The notes beneath the pieces are model-generated. The model worked only from the letters and a program-made list of their open reading frames with translations. It was not told the origin of the DNA and ran no database searches. From assembly GCA_025766275.1 (NCBI GenBank), contig JAFKAC010000160.1, positions 39,351-103,350 on the forward strand: 64,000 bases of DNA, given 5' to 3'. The DNA is from Lactarius indigo. Taxonomy: Eukaryota; Basidiomycota; Agaricomycetes; Russulales; Russulaceae. Below are positions 11,929 through 23,739 of the stretch, piece by piece (within the stretch, counting starts at the first letter, position 1; each line of letters starts with the position of its first letter). The position numbers were made by a program, and so were the translations under genes.

Positions 11929-13331
11929 TCATAACACCATAGATAGTTCTCGCTTATGGGAGTCGTGCGCATTCTCACGACAAATCGTGTACACATATGG
12001 TGGCATTTCGGGCGGTCGAAGTGCTGGCGCCCTTGCAAACTGCATTGCGGTCGAGTGGGTCGAGTAGTATTCCACCGGGCTCTTTTGCATGGCGACGAGG
12101 ATAATTATAAGCGTCGGATATAAACCCTGAGCCGAATCGGCATTTAGTACTCGAGAGGATTTGTTTTTAAGGTGAACTCACTGAGACAAACAGTAGGACA
12201 TCATCCATGACAGTGAAACCCGGCGCTGGTATCAAGTCGAACGCAGAGATCAAATATACAATCTGAAACAGCGCAGTGAGGTCTTGTGCGAACATAGACG
12301 CTTCTGGGGGGGTAGGACGTACCCAAGCGCAGCAATAAATGAAGCCAGACTCAACGAGCAGAGCAAACACCCTCCCAACCCTCATGGAACCATTTGCTTC
12401 GCCCAAATGTTTCTTGACCGAGACGCGGTGTTGCCTACACCGGAGATATGGTCAGAGATGGTCATCGGGGGTCAGACGCGAGACAAACGCACCAAGCCTT
12501 CCAGGAGATCAACCCGGTGGAGACCAGATTGGTTGCCAGTGTTGGGCCAACCATGATTAGGGGCCCCTGGTTGCTTTGAAAACTAACTTGGTTGGAGGGG
12601 GGCGCGAGACCGAGACCAAGTTCACACCCAGCAGCAGCTACGAGCGTTAGTTCCTGATGAACACAGAATAGCGACTATGAGGGAACCCATTAATGTACCT
12701 GTTGTCCCAAGGATGAGAAGCAAAAGAATGGCAATGACACGTTTGTCTCTGTTCCAGAGGACCACCGCACGCCAGGCACAGACAATATCGCTTAGGATAT
12801 ACTGAATAGCGTTAAGGTGAGACAAGCAGATGACATTGAGGTGTCCTGCAGGCGCACCATCAGGCGTGCAATCGTTCCCTCAACCAAAAAGACAACAAAG
12901 ATGCGATAGAAAGACCATGTATTGTCAGACGTGTTGCCGAGAAATAACTGCATTTCCTGAAACCCAATAGCGGTTCTTAGCACCAGTGCGACGATTGCCA
13001 GGGCGAACATGAATGTCGTAATTCCGAACATAAACATTCTAGGCCGAGACGAAGTGAAACCTGGTTTAGTCCTGAGGTCACCTACTGTAAGCATGCATCA
13101 CCCTCTGAGAGCACAAATGAACCTCACAGGACCTGGACCGAGGTAATATAGAGCACGATATAGACACCTGTGATACAGAGCACAATGGCTCAGAAACTGG
13201 AGTAGCGACGGCGGATCTCATCCCTCACCATATACGATACCGACAAAAAGGTTGTCGTACACTGTCAATTTGTATTGATAGTAATACGTGGCAATGTCAG
13301 GGGCATTGAGGCCATCGGGGCCAGTGGACAT
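11929..13331 (-). CDS. Family C copy 4, seven-transmembrane protein (best copy)
   Basis: This is my reference copy. ATG 13331 gives MSTGPDGLNAPDIATYYYQY followed by KLTVYDNLFVGIVYG. Introns (GT-AG) separate IVLYITSV, MFMFGITTFMFALAIVALVL, SFYRIFVVFLVEGTIARLM, ILSDIVCAWRAVVLWN, AAAGCELGLGLAP, GPLIMVGPTLATNLVSTGLI, VKKHLGEANGSMRVGRVFALL, LISAFDLIPAPGFTVMDD and GLYPTLIIILVAMQKSPVE. The product is about 350 residues with seven hydrophobic segments, an outside N-terminus by analogy, and a tail of about 50 residues ending ELSMVL. No stop interrupts the path. The fold is GPCR-like in topology, but no signalling motif was recognised, so the role is unknown. Confidence 0.68.
12546..12558. other. Empty paralogue of the LINE insertion site
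   Basis: The sequence GCCAACCATGATT is followed by aggggcccc with no insertion. It is the uninterrupted form of the site at which the LINE entered C5. Equivalent empty sites are at 2506-2518 (identical), 37771-37783 (one mismatch) and 40090-40102 (two mismatches). Confidence 0.85.
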
Positions 13332-13339
13332 GGTAGCGA

Positions 13340-13800
13340 AATGGAGTGGCGGAGGGCCCTGGCAGATCAGAGGGTAAGGCAAGGGATGGGGCGAACAAAG
13401 CTCATTGTTCCCCGCAGATTATTAAGTAGTTAGACACTTGCTATAGCCGCTGTCAGAGCGACCGCCGACTATATGTAAACGGTTTGGGGATCGGGGAATC
13501 GCCGTACGGAAGGGCGATCGGGAGTCGAGGGAATTAAAGCAACACGCTCAAAGAGCCGCGAAACGTCACATGCATTGCATCTGTCCCATCAGACTGGGAT
13601 GTTTATGGTGCCTGGAAACTCGCACCAGTTCGTGAAGAACTTCTGTGTAATAAATGACAGAGACAGCGTGCGAATGCGATGACTCGTCGTTGACAGCGCT
13701 CGACTAGACTAGCGCCGTCCTTTGTATGAAATCCATCTAGTATATTAGTTGATAAGACCGATCGCCACCAGCAGCCCGATCAGTCTGTACGTACAAACAA
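13340..13800. repeat. Upstream flank of C4 (array repeat)
   Basis: Homologous to 3,290-3,870 and to the flanks of C5, C6 and C7. No gene. Confidence 0.5.
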
Positions 13801-14510
13801 CTCCAGTAATATGGACGTGATACGGAGACAACATCCTGTGATTCCTGCAGTCCGGAGCACGGTTATGACAGAGCTCACCTGCGAAGCCGAGTGCCTCGTA
13901 TCCCAAACCAACAAATCAGCAGCAGCACCACAAGAGCGAACAACCCGGTTCGTATGCGGGGTGACGAAGGTGGGCGAACTATGGCGGGGTAGGCGGCTAA
14001 GAGGTGTCAGGGAACGAATCAGCTGTCACGAGTTTGATCGGGGGTGGACACGAGGCCCAGTGTGATCACCGCACGGTGACTGTAGACGTTTTCGGACAGG
14101 GCTTCTCGCCCCGAGGGGGGTATGGGCGTTTGCAAGGATAGCCCCAATGTGGCCCCAACTGAGCTACCTGTTGCGCAGGAAGCTAGAAGGGTCGTCCTGC
14201 CTTTTGAGTGTTCGTGCACGTTCATGGGCTGTTTAGATTGCCGGTCTCGTCAGAGATCTGGTGTCCAATCGCCCAGCGCGGGTAATGGGGGGCACCGCTA
14301 TTTCGTCGTCATACTGTACTCCCGCTTGGAGGCCAAACATAGGGGGACACAACAAGGGGTGAGTTTACTGAGCCATTACTTGCTGTACCGGGAGAGTTGA
14401 ACCTCTACAACGGAGGGAAGGAGAAGAGAGGGGGAAGACGTCGTCAAGGTTGACGACGGTGAGGTGTCAAGGCAACCAGCCTGCCTAAGAACGTGCCCAG
14501 TGACGTGGCT
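13800..14510 (-). repeat. Block E copy 1, degenerate membrane-segment gene
   Basis: This block recurs at 32,120-32,740 and 39,060-39,850. On the - strand it holds a peptide starting MNVHEHSKGRTTLL, the phrase RAVITLGLV, and a hydrophobic stretch (LFALVVLLLICWFG) that ends at a GTGAGC donor-like site. The three copies differ in frame, so no single product can be read. It may be a fourth gene of the ancestral module, encoding a membrane protein I do not recognise. Confidence 0.4.
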
Positions 14511-14754
14511 GCACGGTGTCCTCATAGCCAGTAACAGCTATGACCCCTAGGGGAACACCCTCAACCAGAGCGCGAGCGCTAGGGAGATGATGGTGGTACG
14601 CCTGAAGATCAAAAACCGATGGAGAGCTTGAATTGGCTGAGGCTCCCGAGGAGTATCGTGACTCTCACGGGTCACATGGTCACATGTCACACGGGTCACA
14701 GTGAGCCGTGGAAATGATCCAATCATTATTTTCAAGTTAGCCTCAGTCTTCAAG

Positions 14755-15640
14755 TAGTGCGGCTCTATTCTATTCGCCTTCCACTCGCACGGCACTCACT
14801 CTTGTCCTAATAATACCCACAGTTGTCCTAAGTAATAGGATAGAAACATCCTTACGCTTCGGATTTGTCACTATCGCGGCCTGCACAGCTCTCGACAGTG
14901 TCCTCTTTTTCTCCTTGGGCTTCCGCTACCGACCGAGCATAGTGGCGCTACGCTCGGTCCACTACCCCGCCGATTCCGCGACTGGCATCCCCAAGTTAGA
15001 TCAATTTCGACCTGCTGTACTGCAACGGAACCTAATCCCCGGTTCTCCAATCCACTGGCTGCGGCGAGGTCGTAAGTGTCCGCTGTAGAACACGACAAGG
15101 TCTATCCGGAACGGCCAGTGATTTTATCTCTCCACCCCCAGCTGTTGAGTCCTGTTAACACGTAGGAGATCACGCGGGTCAGATCTACGACCGATGTGTG
15201 GTCCTGGACCCTTGGGGTGAACCCCAAGGCCGACTTGCGGAGGGTCTCGTACAAGACAAATTCTCCCGCGCCGCATCGAAAAGGTCGGCTCGTTCACTCT
15301 CAGGTGCGATGGGACGGAGCAGTTTCCGGGCTTGATGCGAGTCGGGGACGTATCATTTGTTTCTGCTGGCCTTCCTGCCCTCGAGGCGCGCAAAGGGGAT
15401 CGTCGGGCAGACGTGGCTACCACGAAGGAGAAGCCGAATCGTATGTGATGATTTCTCCTTATCAAGTATATGCGGCCCTGCGGGTATTACAGCAGGACTC
15501 TACTTGGTGTAGCACCAGACGACCTGATTCCAAGGGAGTACGATTAGTTCGTAACTTAGCTCAGCCAGTTTTGTGCTTGTCATTCCGGAGCCAGAGCCGG
15601 AGAGCCAAATTTGAAAACAATGTACGCCAAAACTTCAAAT
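14755..15640 (+). pseudogene. Family B copy 5 (But2-like membrane protein)
   Basis: The 5' half is poorly preserved. From 15,196 one frame carries LGVNPKADLRRVSYKT and EAESYVMISPYQ, while GTYHAFLLV-type residues sit out of frame. The hallmark PRYNTTEQLPSF is degraded. It converges on the C-terminal exon of C5 at about 15.9 kb. I infer a pseudogene. Confidence 0.45.
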
Positions 15641-16590
15641 TAATAAATACATTTGCCTGCCCGTTTACAGTTAGCAAAGAACAATGTGTTTGGGCGGAAC
15701 TGAATTCGAGGCCGGTCCATGGGGGCGATGCAAAAAGTAAGAAACTGTCAGTGTGGGGGTCACTGGGGGAGAGAAAGTACAGATTTGTTAGTCTACAAAG
15801 TACTAGAGTCAACGTGGATGTGCTTTTCATACACGGTAACACCAGTGAGGATGGTACCACAGAAATATTCCGTTACCTGCGAATACGGTATACTTCAACA
15901 GAACGATGATGACAATTGCCTAGCAAAGATCACAGGCTCTTTTCCTCATCAGGGGTCCTCATAAAAGATGGAATTCGCTTATCGGAGTTGCTTGCATTCT
16001 CAGGACTAGCCGTGTACACGTATAGTGGCACGTCGCTAGCTCGGGGCGTTGCGAGCGCCCCCCGCCTCGCGAACGGCATTCTGGCCGAGTAGGTCGAGTA
16101 GTGTTCGACCGGGCTCTTCTGCATAGCGACGAAGATGATTATGAGCGTCGGATATAGACCCTGTGTGTTAAGTGGTATTCAGTGCCCCAGAGAATGTGTA
16201 ACAGAAATGCGTGTGCCGCAGAGCTCACTGAGATGAATACTAAGACGTCATCCATGACAATGAAGCCCGGCTGCGGTATCAAGTCGAGCGCAGAGACCAA
16301 ATATACAATCTGATATAGTGTAGTGAGCCCATCTGCGAGCATAGACACTTCCGGGAGTAGGACATACCCAAGCGCAGCAATAAATAAAACCGGACTCAAT
16401 GAGCAGAGCGAAGACCCTGTCGACCCTCACAGATCCAGTTCCTTCGCCCAAATGTTTCCTGACCGAGGCGCGGTGTTGCCTACGCCGGCGACATGGTCAG
16501 AGATGGCCATTGGGGGTCGGACATGAGACAAACGCACCAAGCTTTCCAAGCGATCAACCCGGTGGAGACCAGATTGGTTGCCAGTGTTGG

Positions 16591-16603
16591 GCCAACCATG
16601 ATT
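16591..16603. repeat. LINE target-site duplication, left copy
   Basis: GCCAACCATGATT. The last two T bases merge with the T tract of the LINE tail, so the duplication is 11-13 bp. The identical right copy is at 30904-30916. Confidence 0.85.
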
Positions 16604-16621
16604 TTTTTTTTTTTTTTTTTT
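16602..16621 (-). other. LINE poly-A tract (T20 on + strand)
   Basis: Twenty consecutive T bases mark the 3' end of a LINE on the - strand. An unbroken tract suggests a fairly recent insertion. Confidence 0.85.
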
Positions 16622-17004
16622 GAATCCATTTACGTGCGCCTTGGGGCCTAATACCCTATGTAGCACGAATCTGAGTGTCTAATACATGTATGAAGTTTGC
16701 CTCCGCGTGGGGTCTGTGTAACGTAGTTCCCCCCCACTCCCGGGAGGGAGTGGCTTGGCTTCCCGTCAAGCGTTGAGTAGAGAGGGGCGGGTGAACCGCC
16801 TTGGCGTGAGGTGCAAGTCGTTGTGATGGTCTTTGCGCGGTCTTGTTGGCGTGTTTTGGGACTTGCTCCTACGTCTTCCGCTTTACCCAGCGAGTCTTGA
16901 TTGGACCTGCGAGGCCCGGCGAGTCGTGGGGTTGAGAGAGAGAGATGTGGGTGAGAGAGGTGATGTATGGGTGTGTGGTGTCGATATGGGGGTTCGGTGT
17001 TGAT

Positions 17005-17008
17005 TGTA
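17005..17008. repeat. Candidate Plavaka target-site duplication, left
   Basis: TGTA directly outside the left terminal repeat; the same four bases occur at 24987-24990. Because the outermost A/T also pairs between the ends, the element boundary is uncertain by one base. Confidence 0.6.
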
Positions 17009-17021
17009 TCATCAGCATTTT
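17009..17021. repeat. Plavaka left terminal inverted repeat
   Basis: TCATCAGCATTTT, the exact reverse complement of 24974-24986. If one mismatch is allowed, the match extends by four more bases (TTTC against GTTC). Confidence 0.75.
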
Positions 17022-17229
17022 TTCTGAGGCCCTGGGAGGTACTGGGGGTACTGGAGCCAGCATGACAGTCTGCCAGAATCATGTCTGGATGCAGAATGAT
17101 CCTGACCGAGCCAGACCAGCCAACTGGCAACTGACACATCCCAGTTGTATCCAGATGTAGATACAGATGTGAATACAGATCCTGCATGTCCGTTCAGTTG
17201 TCTGTCCAGGATCGAAGAGTATACATACA

Positions 17230-17350
17230 GAAACACTGCCAGTCATAAGTACAGTCTCAAGAACAGTCTCAAGGATTCACGCAGATGGCTGCCAGTCACG
17301 TTTGTTCCATACAGTCTCAAGGATTCATGTACAGATACTGGCAGTCATAT
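17230..17350. repeat. Subterminal repeats in the left end of Plavaka
   Basis: ACAGTCTCAAG occurs three times (17251, 17263, 17311), the last two followed by gattca. A cTGgCAGTCA-type phrase occurs near 17236, 17289 and 17339. The left and right ends are also rich in CCAG/CTGG words. Subterminal repeats are commonly transposase-binding sites; that role is inferred. Confidence 0.6.
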
Positions 17351-17524
17351 TTCCAGACCAATGCTCGTGTATTTATGTACTACTGGTATCCGTGGTTCTA
17401 TATACATAACACCCTCCGGCATACATGTGAGGACGCGCCGTCACCGTCACCCTTTCGCGCCCGATGGTCCCACCCTTCCATTCCCGCGCCACTCCCCTAC
17501 CTGGGTTGCGCCATGCCTCAGCAT

Positions 17525-20159
17525 TCAATAATCACCTACTCCCTGAATGTCCGCCTCTTCATCCGTCCCATCGTCTGACACCACAATCTTGCTACGACCA
17601 TCCGGTATGACTGAAGAACGTTGAGTTTCCATATTCGAGTTCCCAACACAATCTGCGAGGTACACCGAAGCCGCGCGCATGATTTGCACCCATTTACGTT
17701 CACGTAGGTCGCTTGTCGACTGCGAGTATTGGCACGCGACCCCACCCCAGGGATTGTTATCGAACGCACGGCTGGTGTTGTTGGTGGCTTTCTCGTCTCG
17801 AATATTGACCCCGGTTTTGAAGAGAGTGAGGCCGCGTTCCAACTGCGTGGACAATTAGTCTTGTATATGCATATGAGTGAAAACTTACTGCGGCGGTGCT
17901 AAGTGCTAGGGCACCAGTAGGGTAACCAAAATTCGTTGGTGCCTTCGCTACTCGCTGGAGGTGCACGGCGAACACTTGGAGGAGCATGGGGGCAAGCCAC
18001 GAACCTTTGGACGCCTTTGGGGCTCAAAAGCATCGGCACCTTGTGAGACGAATGAGTATGGATGCACGCACCTCCGGATCAGCGTATATGAGTGGAAATA
18101 TAACAGGTTGTTCGTGTGGACGGGGTAGCAATCCACGAACAAATGTCGCAACTTCGCCTGAATCCCTCCTCAGTGTGGCGTCGTGCTTGATAAAGTCACT
18201 GAGGATCGTGACCGCCTTCTTGCCGATGGTGCTTCGCCATTCATTGAGATGATCGATGACCTCAGAGAAAACAGAACATCAGTCGTGATTACAGATGGAG
18301 TAGAATGTAAGGTGCACGACATGCGGGGGACTTACCACTTTCTTGATGGCAGGATTAGTACGCACGTCTTCCGTTCTCTCTGGCAGGCATTTATCCCACA
18401 AGCCCTGTATCGTCACTAAGAGATCTGGGTGCTCGTTAGTCCCAAATGTATCCGATAACGTCCCTGCCCAGTCAAGCACTCCGCAAACGATGAGATCCCA
18501 CTGTGCGAGTTCATGTTCTCCCGCGATTGGGATATCCAAGACCTTGAGGTTCCGGTAGGGCTTTGACAACTCATTGCCCTCAGACTTGATGATGGGTCCT
18601 CGCATGGGGCCTGCACTGGTATTGACGTCCTTCTTCTTCACCACCAGGCCCACCTGCGAAGAGAGTCATTCAGTGGCAGCATTGCTAGAAAAAAAAACAT
18701 ACCGCAGACGTGGTGCGATTGCTGTTATAATTTGCAGATGGCCGTGACCCAGTTGGATGGAGAGGCGTGTGCTTTGCCTTCTTCGCAGTACGGGCAGCCT
18801 GCAGTGAGCTTGGAATTTCATCGTCATCAAAAATTCCTGACGGCCAGAGATCTCGTGCACTATCCAACCCTTCACTGGTGCTTCGCGTGCGTGACCATGC
18901 CGACGTCCGAGAGGATGGTCTTGATTGTGATAGCTCACTTGCCACTGTAACGCAATCGTCATCAGCATCAACAATGGTTGGGGCTCGCCGGGGTTGGGTG
19001 GGAATCAAAGTGGGGTCTTTCAGTGAGGGATTGAACATGGTAGTGGACTTCTTATACTTGCTACTGGAGCCTGAATCGTTGAGGAGCTTCTGCCAGTCCT
19101 TTCGCAAGCCGCTAGCGGTGGCAGTCTCGCCCTTTCGCTTCTTGATTTTTTTCTGCGGCCTGTTTGCTCACGTCATCAAGTGCGTGATCGATGAGTCAGG
19201 TATTACAGTATGACTTGGTCATTGGTCACGCCGACTCACCGCTTGGTACGCTGATCCTCTTCGTCTTCTCTCTCATCGCTACTGTCCTCAATAGGCTCCT
19301 CAGGCTTTCTCTTATGGCCTGACACAGCAGATGTCTTGCACGCTCGAGTGACCTCTTCACGGAGGCTATGATTTGCAGCCGGAGTTGGCGCCTCGTGGGG
19401 TTAAAACGTGTGAGTTTGCCATCATGATAACGGGAATGTGTCGCTTACCTTTGTTTTCTTTTTTCCTTTATCAACGCTCCCACCTTTGGGTTTTTTCTTT
19501 CCCGTCTCTTTCTTCCTCCTTGCCACGATTTCATCCTCGAGTTCTTCAAGTCCACTGTCTGAGTGTTCACTCTCATCTTCGTCTGTATCTGGGCCTTCGT
19601 CTATGGAGTCAGAGTCACTTTCGTACTCGTCGTCACTGTCGTCATCATCACTATCTCGAACCACAACTTTACGGCCTTCAGGACCTTCTGGTTCAGACAT
19701 ATGCACATCGCTGTCAAGGTTGCTTTCACTGGTAGTACATTAACGGTCAGCGATCAGCTCGGATGTCGTCAATGTGGACATTATCTACCTCTGGACTTGG
19801 TTGGATGCTGTGTCTTCGGGCTCCTTGGCTTCTGAGTGATCCACCTCAGATTCACCGTCGCTGTGGCTACCCCTGAACCTGTGAGTATCCGAGTCGCTGT
19901 CGCCTTCGTTGACGATGTTGGGATAGGCTTTATCCTCTCGGCGAAGAGCATCTTCTACCTCAGCGACTTGGGCAACTATCGCTCGCCGATTTTTCTTGGC
20001 CACCGCAGCTTCTTTCTTTTCTTTGGACGCTTTGGCTTGGTCGTCAGCGGCTTTTTCGGACGTAGTGCGGCGTTTCTGTTTCAAGTCATTTATGATTTTC
20101 CCAGGGTGAGTATTCGCGTTTGCACGACGAGTCCGTGGCCTAGAGGCGTCGTCTGACAT
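17525..20159 (-). CDS. DUF6532-like nuclear protein, transposon passenger
   Basis: ATG 20159 gives MSDDASRPRTRRANANTHPG. The N-terminal half is lysine-rich, then strongly acidic (runs of D, E and S around DDDDSDDEYESDSDSIDEG), which suggests a nuclear, chromatin- or nucleic-acid-associated protein. The C-terminal half carries signatures I associate with the agaricomycete DUF6532 domain: GLWDKCLPERTEDVRTNP, LNEWRSTIGKKAV, LQVFAVHLQRVAKAPTNFGY followed by PTGALALSTAAV, ERGLTLFKTG, and STSDLRERKWVQIM. About seven to nine exons are needed, and the splice sites I checked keep frame. It is divergent from the transposase, with 220 bp between the two starts. It is not a TET/JBP dioxygenase, the passenger known from other KDZ elements. 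Function is unknown. Confidence 0.6.
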
Positions 20160-20380
20160 GGTTGGAATAAAAAAAACAGACACGTATACAGGGTGGTTGG
20201 GTGGTAAGGACCAGGAGGTTGACTTTGACGCTAACCGACCACAGCTGCGTTCTTACCTCCTTTGACGCTAACCGACCACAACTGCGTTCTTACCTCCTTT
20301 GATGGCCCGTGCGTCAATCAACAATTTCACGGTGTCAGGGTTTTTGTTTATGTTCGAAATTCTACTCACTGTATCATCAT
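20160..20380. promoter_or_regulatory. Bidirectional promoter region of Plavaka, with 37-bp tandem repeat
   Basis: Between the two divergent starts lies a tandem duplication, 20223-20259 and 20260-20296. The unit begins CTTTGACGCTAACCGACCAC and the copies differ at one base. A third copy starts (ctttgatgg) and breaks off. An A8 tract is at 20168-20175. Shared control of both genes is inferred from the arrangement. Confidence 0.6.
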
Positions 20381-23300
20381 ATGCAGATTCATATCCCTTG
20401 TCCTTACCTGGGCTGTCGCAAGAAATTTATTGGACATCGTGGGCGAACGAAGCACATTCGCAAAGTCCATCATCTACGTAGGATTCCTACCGCACGCCAA
20501 CCAACTCATGCAAGCACAACACCGACCCCATCACCTCCTGGAAGTCCTCAGCGATCACCAAGCCCTTCCACCACTGGCCACCAGCAGTCTCCCAGCCCCC
20601 CAATCGCCAGTCCGCAGCCGCCATCAAGTCCTTCCTCCGCTGCTGCCGACAACAACCATCCCCAAGTGAACCATCGTCATCAGAGATTCCACAAGCGCAA
20701 ACACCCTCGACTCTACAGTATGAGATTTCGCCTTTGTTCACCTACCGGCATAGTCTGACTGCAATGCTTATCACATTATCACTCAGGATGTCCTACTGAC
20801 ATCAATGGAATTCCGTTGCCAGAGGTGACACCTCCCCCTGCACGCTCTGATTTACCACCAGACGACTGGAGTCCTTTCGAAGATGCTGCGCATTTCCTCC
20901 TAGCAGACTTTTTGTTCTGTAAGGCCCAGATGTCGGCATCAAATATTACCGAACTTTTTGATTTCTGGGCACTATCTGTGGAGAAGTACGACATCGTGGC
21001 CCCGTATGATTCACATCGTACTCTCTATGCGACAATTGACGCCATACAGGACGGCGACGCACCATGGCAGTGCTTATCTGTTAATGCAGCATCCGATGAT
21101 GATCCACAGCATGCACCGGAATGGAGAAGGGAAGAGTACGAGGTCTGGTATCGGGATCCAGACGTAGTCATCCGCAACCTACTCGATAATCCGGACTTCG
21201 CTTCTCAGTTCGACACCGCTCCATATATCATGACCGACACCCAAGGTGAACATAGATGGACAGATTTTATGAGTGGGCAGTTTGTGTGGCGACGGAGCGT
21301 GAGTACTTCGTATCCAAGTATATTGGTGTTCTAACTACATGTCCATCATTGGTAGGAGATGATATACAGTGGTGATCCGACAATGGAGGGCGCCATGTAC
21401 TGCGCCGTGATACTAGGGAGTGACAAAACGACAGTCAGTGTCGCAACAGGGCACGTCGAGTACCACCCACTATACTTGTCTGTGGGCAACCTCCACAACG
21501 AGGCTCGGCGTGGACACAGGAATGGAGTCATACCAATCGCATTTCTTGCGATCCCCAAGGGTTCGTCGTCATTTTCAGATCGGGGCGAGGTTTACTCATT
21601 AACACCCTCAATCTAGCTGGTAGGGGGTTCGATGACGACGACAAGTTCCACAAATTCAAACGACAGTTGTACCACTCTTCCATCAGCGCTATTTTGGAGT
21701 CATTGCGACCAGGAATGATGATGCCCGTAGTGCGTCGCTGTCCAGATGGACACTACCGTCGAGTGGTATACGATATCGGGCCGTTTATTGCTGACTACCC
21801 TGAACAAGTTATGCTTGCGGGGGTGGTACAGGGCTGGTGTCCGAGGTACAGAACCTCACCGCTCTATACTTCACACTGGCTCACTTAGCGGCGCTCCTAA
21901 TCCACTGTCTGTGTAGGTGCACCTCTCAGGCAAGAGATCTGGATGGGGCTGGAGGACACCGAGCACGTGTGCTCACTGACCTTCTCGTGTCCAGCCCTGA
22001 AATCAGCTCTGCCGAGCTGTGGGATACGTATGGGATTGACGACGACGTCATTGTACGTGTGTCGCTCTTATTTGTGCATAGGTGACTCAAACCCGTTTCT
22101 TAGCCGTTCACTAATGACTTTCCACGTGCCGATATCCATGAAAGTCTCTCGCCAGATTTACTGCATCAAATCATCAAGGGTTCGTTCAAGGATCACCTCG
22201 TCAAGTGGACATGCAAGTATATTGCGGCAATATACACTAAGTCTCGCGCTGCCGAGATCCTGGACAACATTGATAGAAGGTGGGTAGGTATGTACTACAA
22301 TATCGTAATATGACCCTACAACTTTCACATAGGATCGCAATGACCCCACCATTTCCTGGACTACGTAGATTCAAGCATGGTCGATGGTTTAAACAATGGA
22401 CGGGAGACGATTCGAAGGCGTTGATGAAGGTGAGTATGCCGATCGGGTCGACGTTTGGGCATCCGAGTCTTTGATTTCGCTTATGCAATGCAAGGTCTAC
22501 ATACCCGCTATTGCAGAATATGTGCCTCCGCAATTAGTGCAGTGTCTCTCCGCATTCTTGGACTTCTGCTATCTTGTACGCCGCTGTGAAATTGGTGAGT
22601 CCAATCTGACCGCCATCAGAAAGGCACTACGGACATTTCACGCAACCCGTGAGATTTTCCGTACGTCCGGTGTCCGCCCCAAGGGATTCAATCTCCCACG
22701 CCAGCACTCCATGGTGCATTACGTGCACCTGATTCAAGAATTCGGCGCACCGAATGGGTTATGCTCTTCGATCACTGAGTCTCGGCACATCACTGCAGTG
22801 AAGAAACCGTGGCGACGCTCAAATCGTTACGAGCCACTTGGGCAGATGTTGCTGACGAACCAGCGACTTGACAAGCTCTTGTCTGCTCATGTCAATTTCA
22901 TAGCATGTGGGATGTTATCTGAAGAGCGAATGCCAAGCCCAGTCACAAGGCCTGCCAGTAACAATGATGAAGACGCCGATGGTGCTATCGACGGCGATAT
23001 CGAAGGGGAGGTGGTTCTTGCCGTTCGCCCACGTAAGTCCTCTCTTTTCAATTCTCATGACAGGTAACTCATGTCGCAGAGTCCGGGTATCCCACTGATC
23101 TTGCATCCCTGGCTGAACACATTCACACGCCCAACCTGCCACTACTCGTGCAGCAATTCCTCTTTGACCAGCTCAACCCCGATGAACCACCTGCAGTACA
23201 GCAGCCTTGGGCAGTCCTTCCCAACATCCAATCGAAGGTGTTGGTGTTCCATTCTGCACGTGCCATATTCTATGCGCCAAGCGACGTTTCGGGTTCACAT

Positions 23301-23735
23301 GGCATGCACCGCCAAATAATTCGGTCCACGCCTTCTTGGCGTCAGAAGGAAGCACGATACGATTGTGTCCTGATCGTAGAAGATCAGGGCCAGCCAGGAA
23401 TGCGGGGAATGATCGTTGGGCGCGTTCGTACATTTTTCTCTTTTACGTACAATGAAACTGTTTACCCTTGCGCCCTCATTGATCGCTTTAAACGTGTAGG
23501 CCGGGGTCCCGATCCTGTTACAGGGATGTGGAGAGTTCAGCCAGAGTTTATTGGCTCGCGGCATGCTCAGTGTGTGGTACACATCGAGACAATCTTGCGT
23601 AACGTTCACCTGATACCGGTTTTTGGTTCAGGGTCCATTCCCCATCAGCTTCATTATTCCAACTCACTAGACTTGTTCTCAATGTACTACGTTAATAAAT
23701 ATGCAGACCATCACTCGTTTGAGGTGGTGGTCTAG
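20381..23735 (+). CDS. Plavaka transposase
   Basis: The chosen start, ATG 20381, precedes an N-terminal C2H2 zinc finger (CPYLGCRKKF then HRGRTKHIRKVH, about residues 5-30). A proline/serine-rich linker follows. The core then runs over about nine exons with the family hallmarks RCPDGHYRRVVYDIGPFIAD, YPEQVMLAGVVQGWCPRC, LSPDLLHQIIKGSFKDHLV, MTPPFPGLRRFKHGRWFKQ, FCYLVRRCEIG and VHYVHLIQEFGAPNGLCSSI, and then ESRHITAVKKPWRRSNRYEP. The C-terminal exon runs to SFEVVV and the TAG stop. All junctions I checked are GT-AG and in frame, with no internal stop. The product, about 900 residues, would be nuclear and catalyse cut-and-paste transposition. I did not map the catalytic acidic residues. Confidence 0.8.
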
Positions 23736-23739
23736 AATC

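Noticed and set aside
16648..17187. 179-codon frame crossing the LINE/Plavaka junction
   Set aside because: It spans an insertion boundary and has no motif.
17525..20159. TET/JBP dioxygenase as the Plavaka passenger
   Set aside because: I looked for the H-x-D...H iron-binding pattern and did not see it; the C-terminal signatures fit DUF6532 better.
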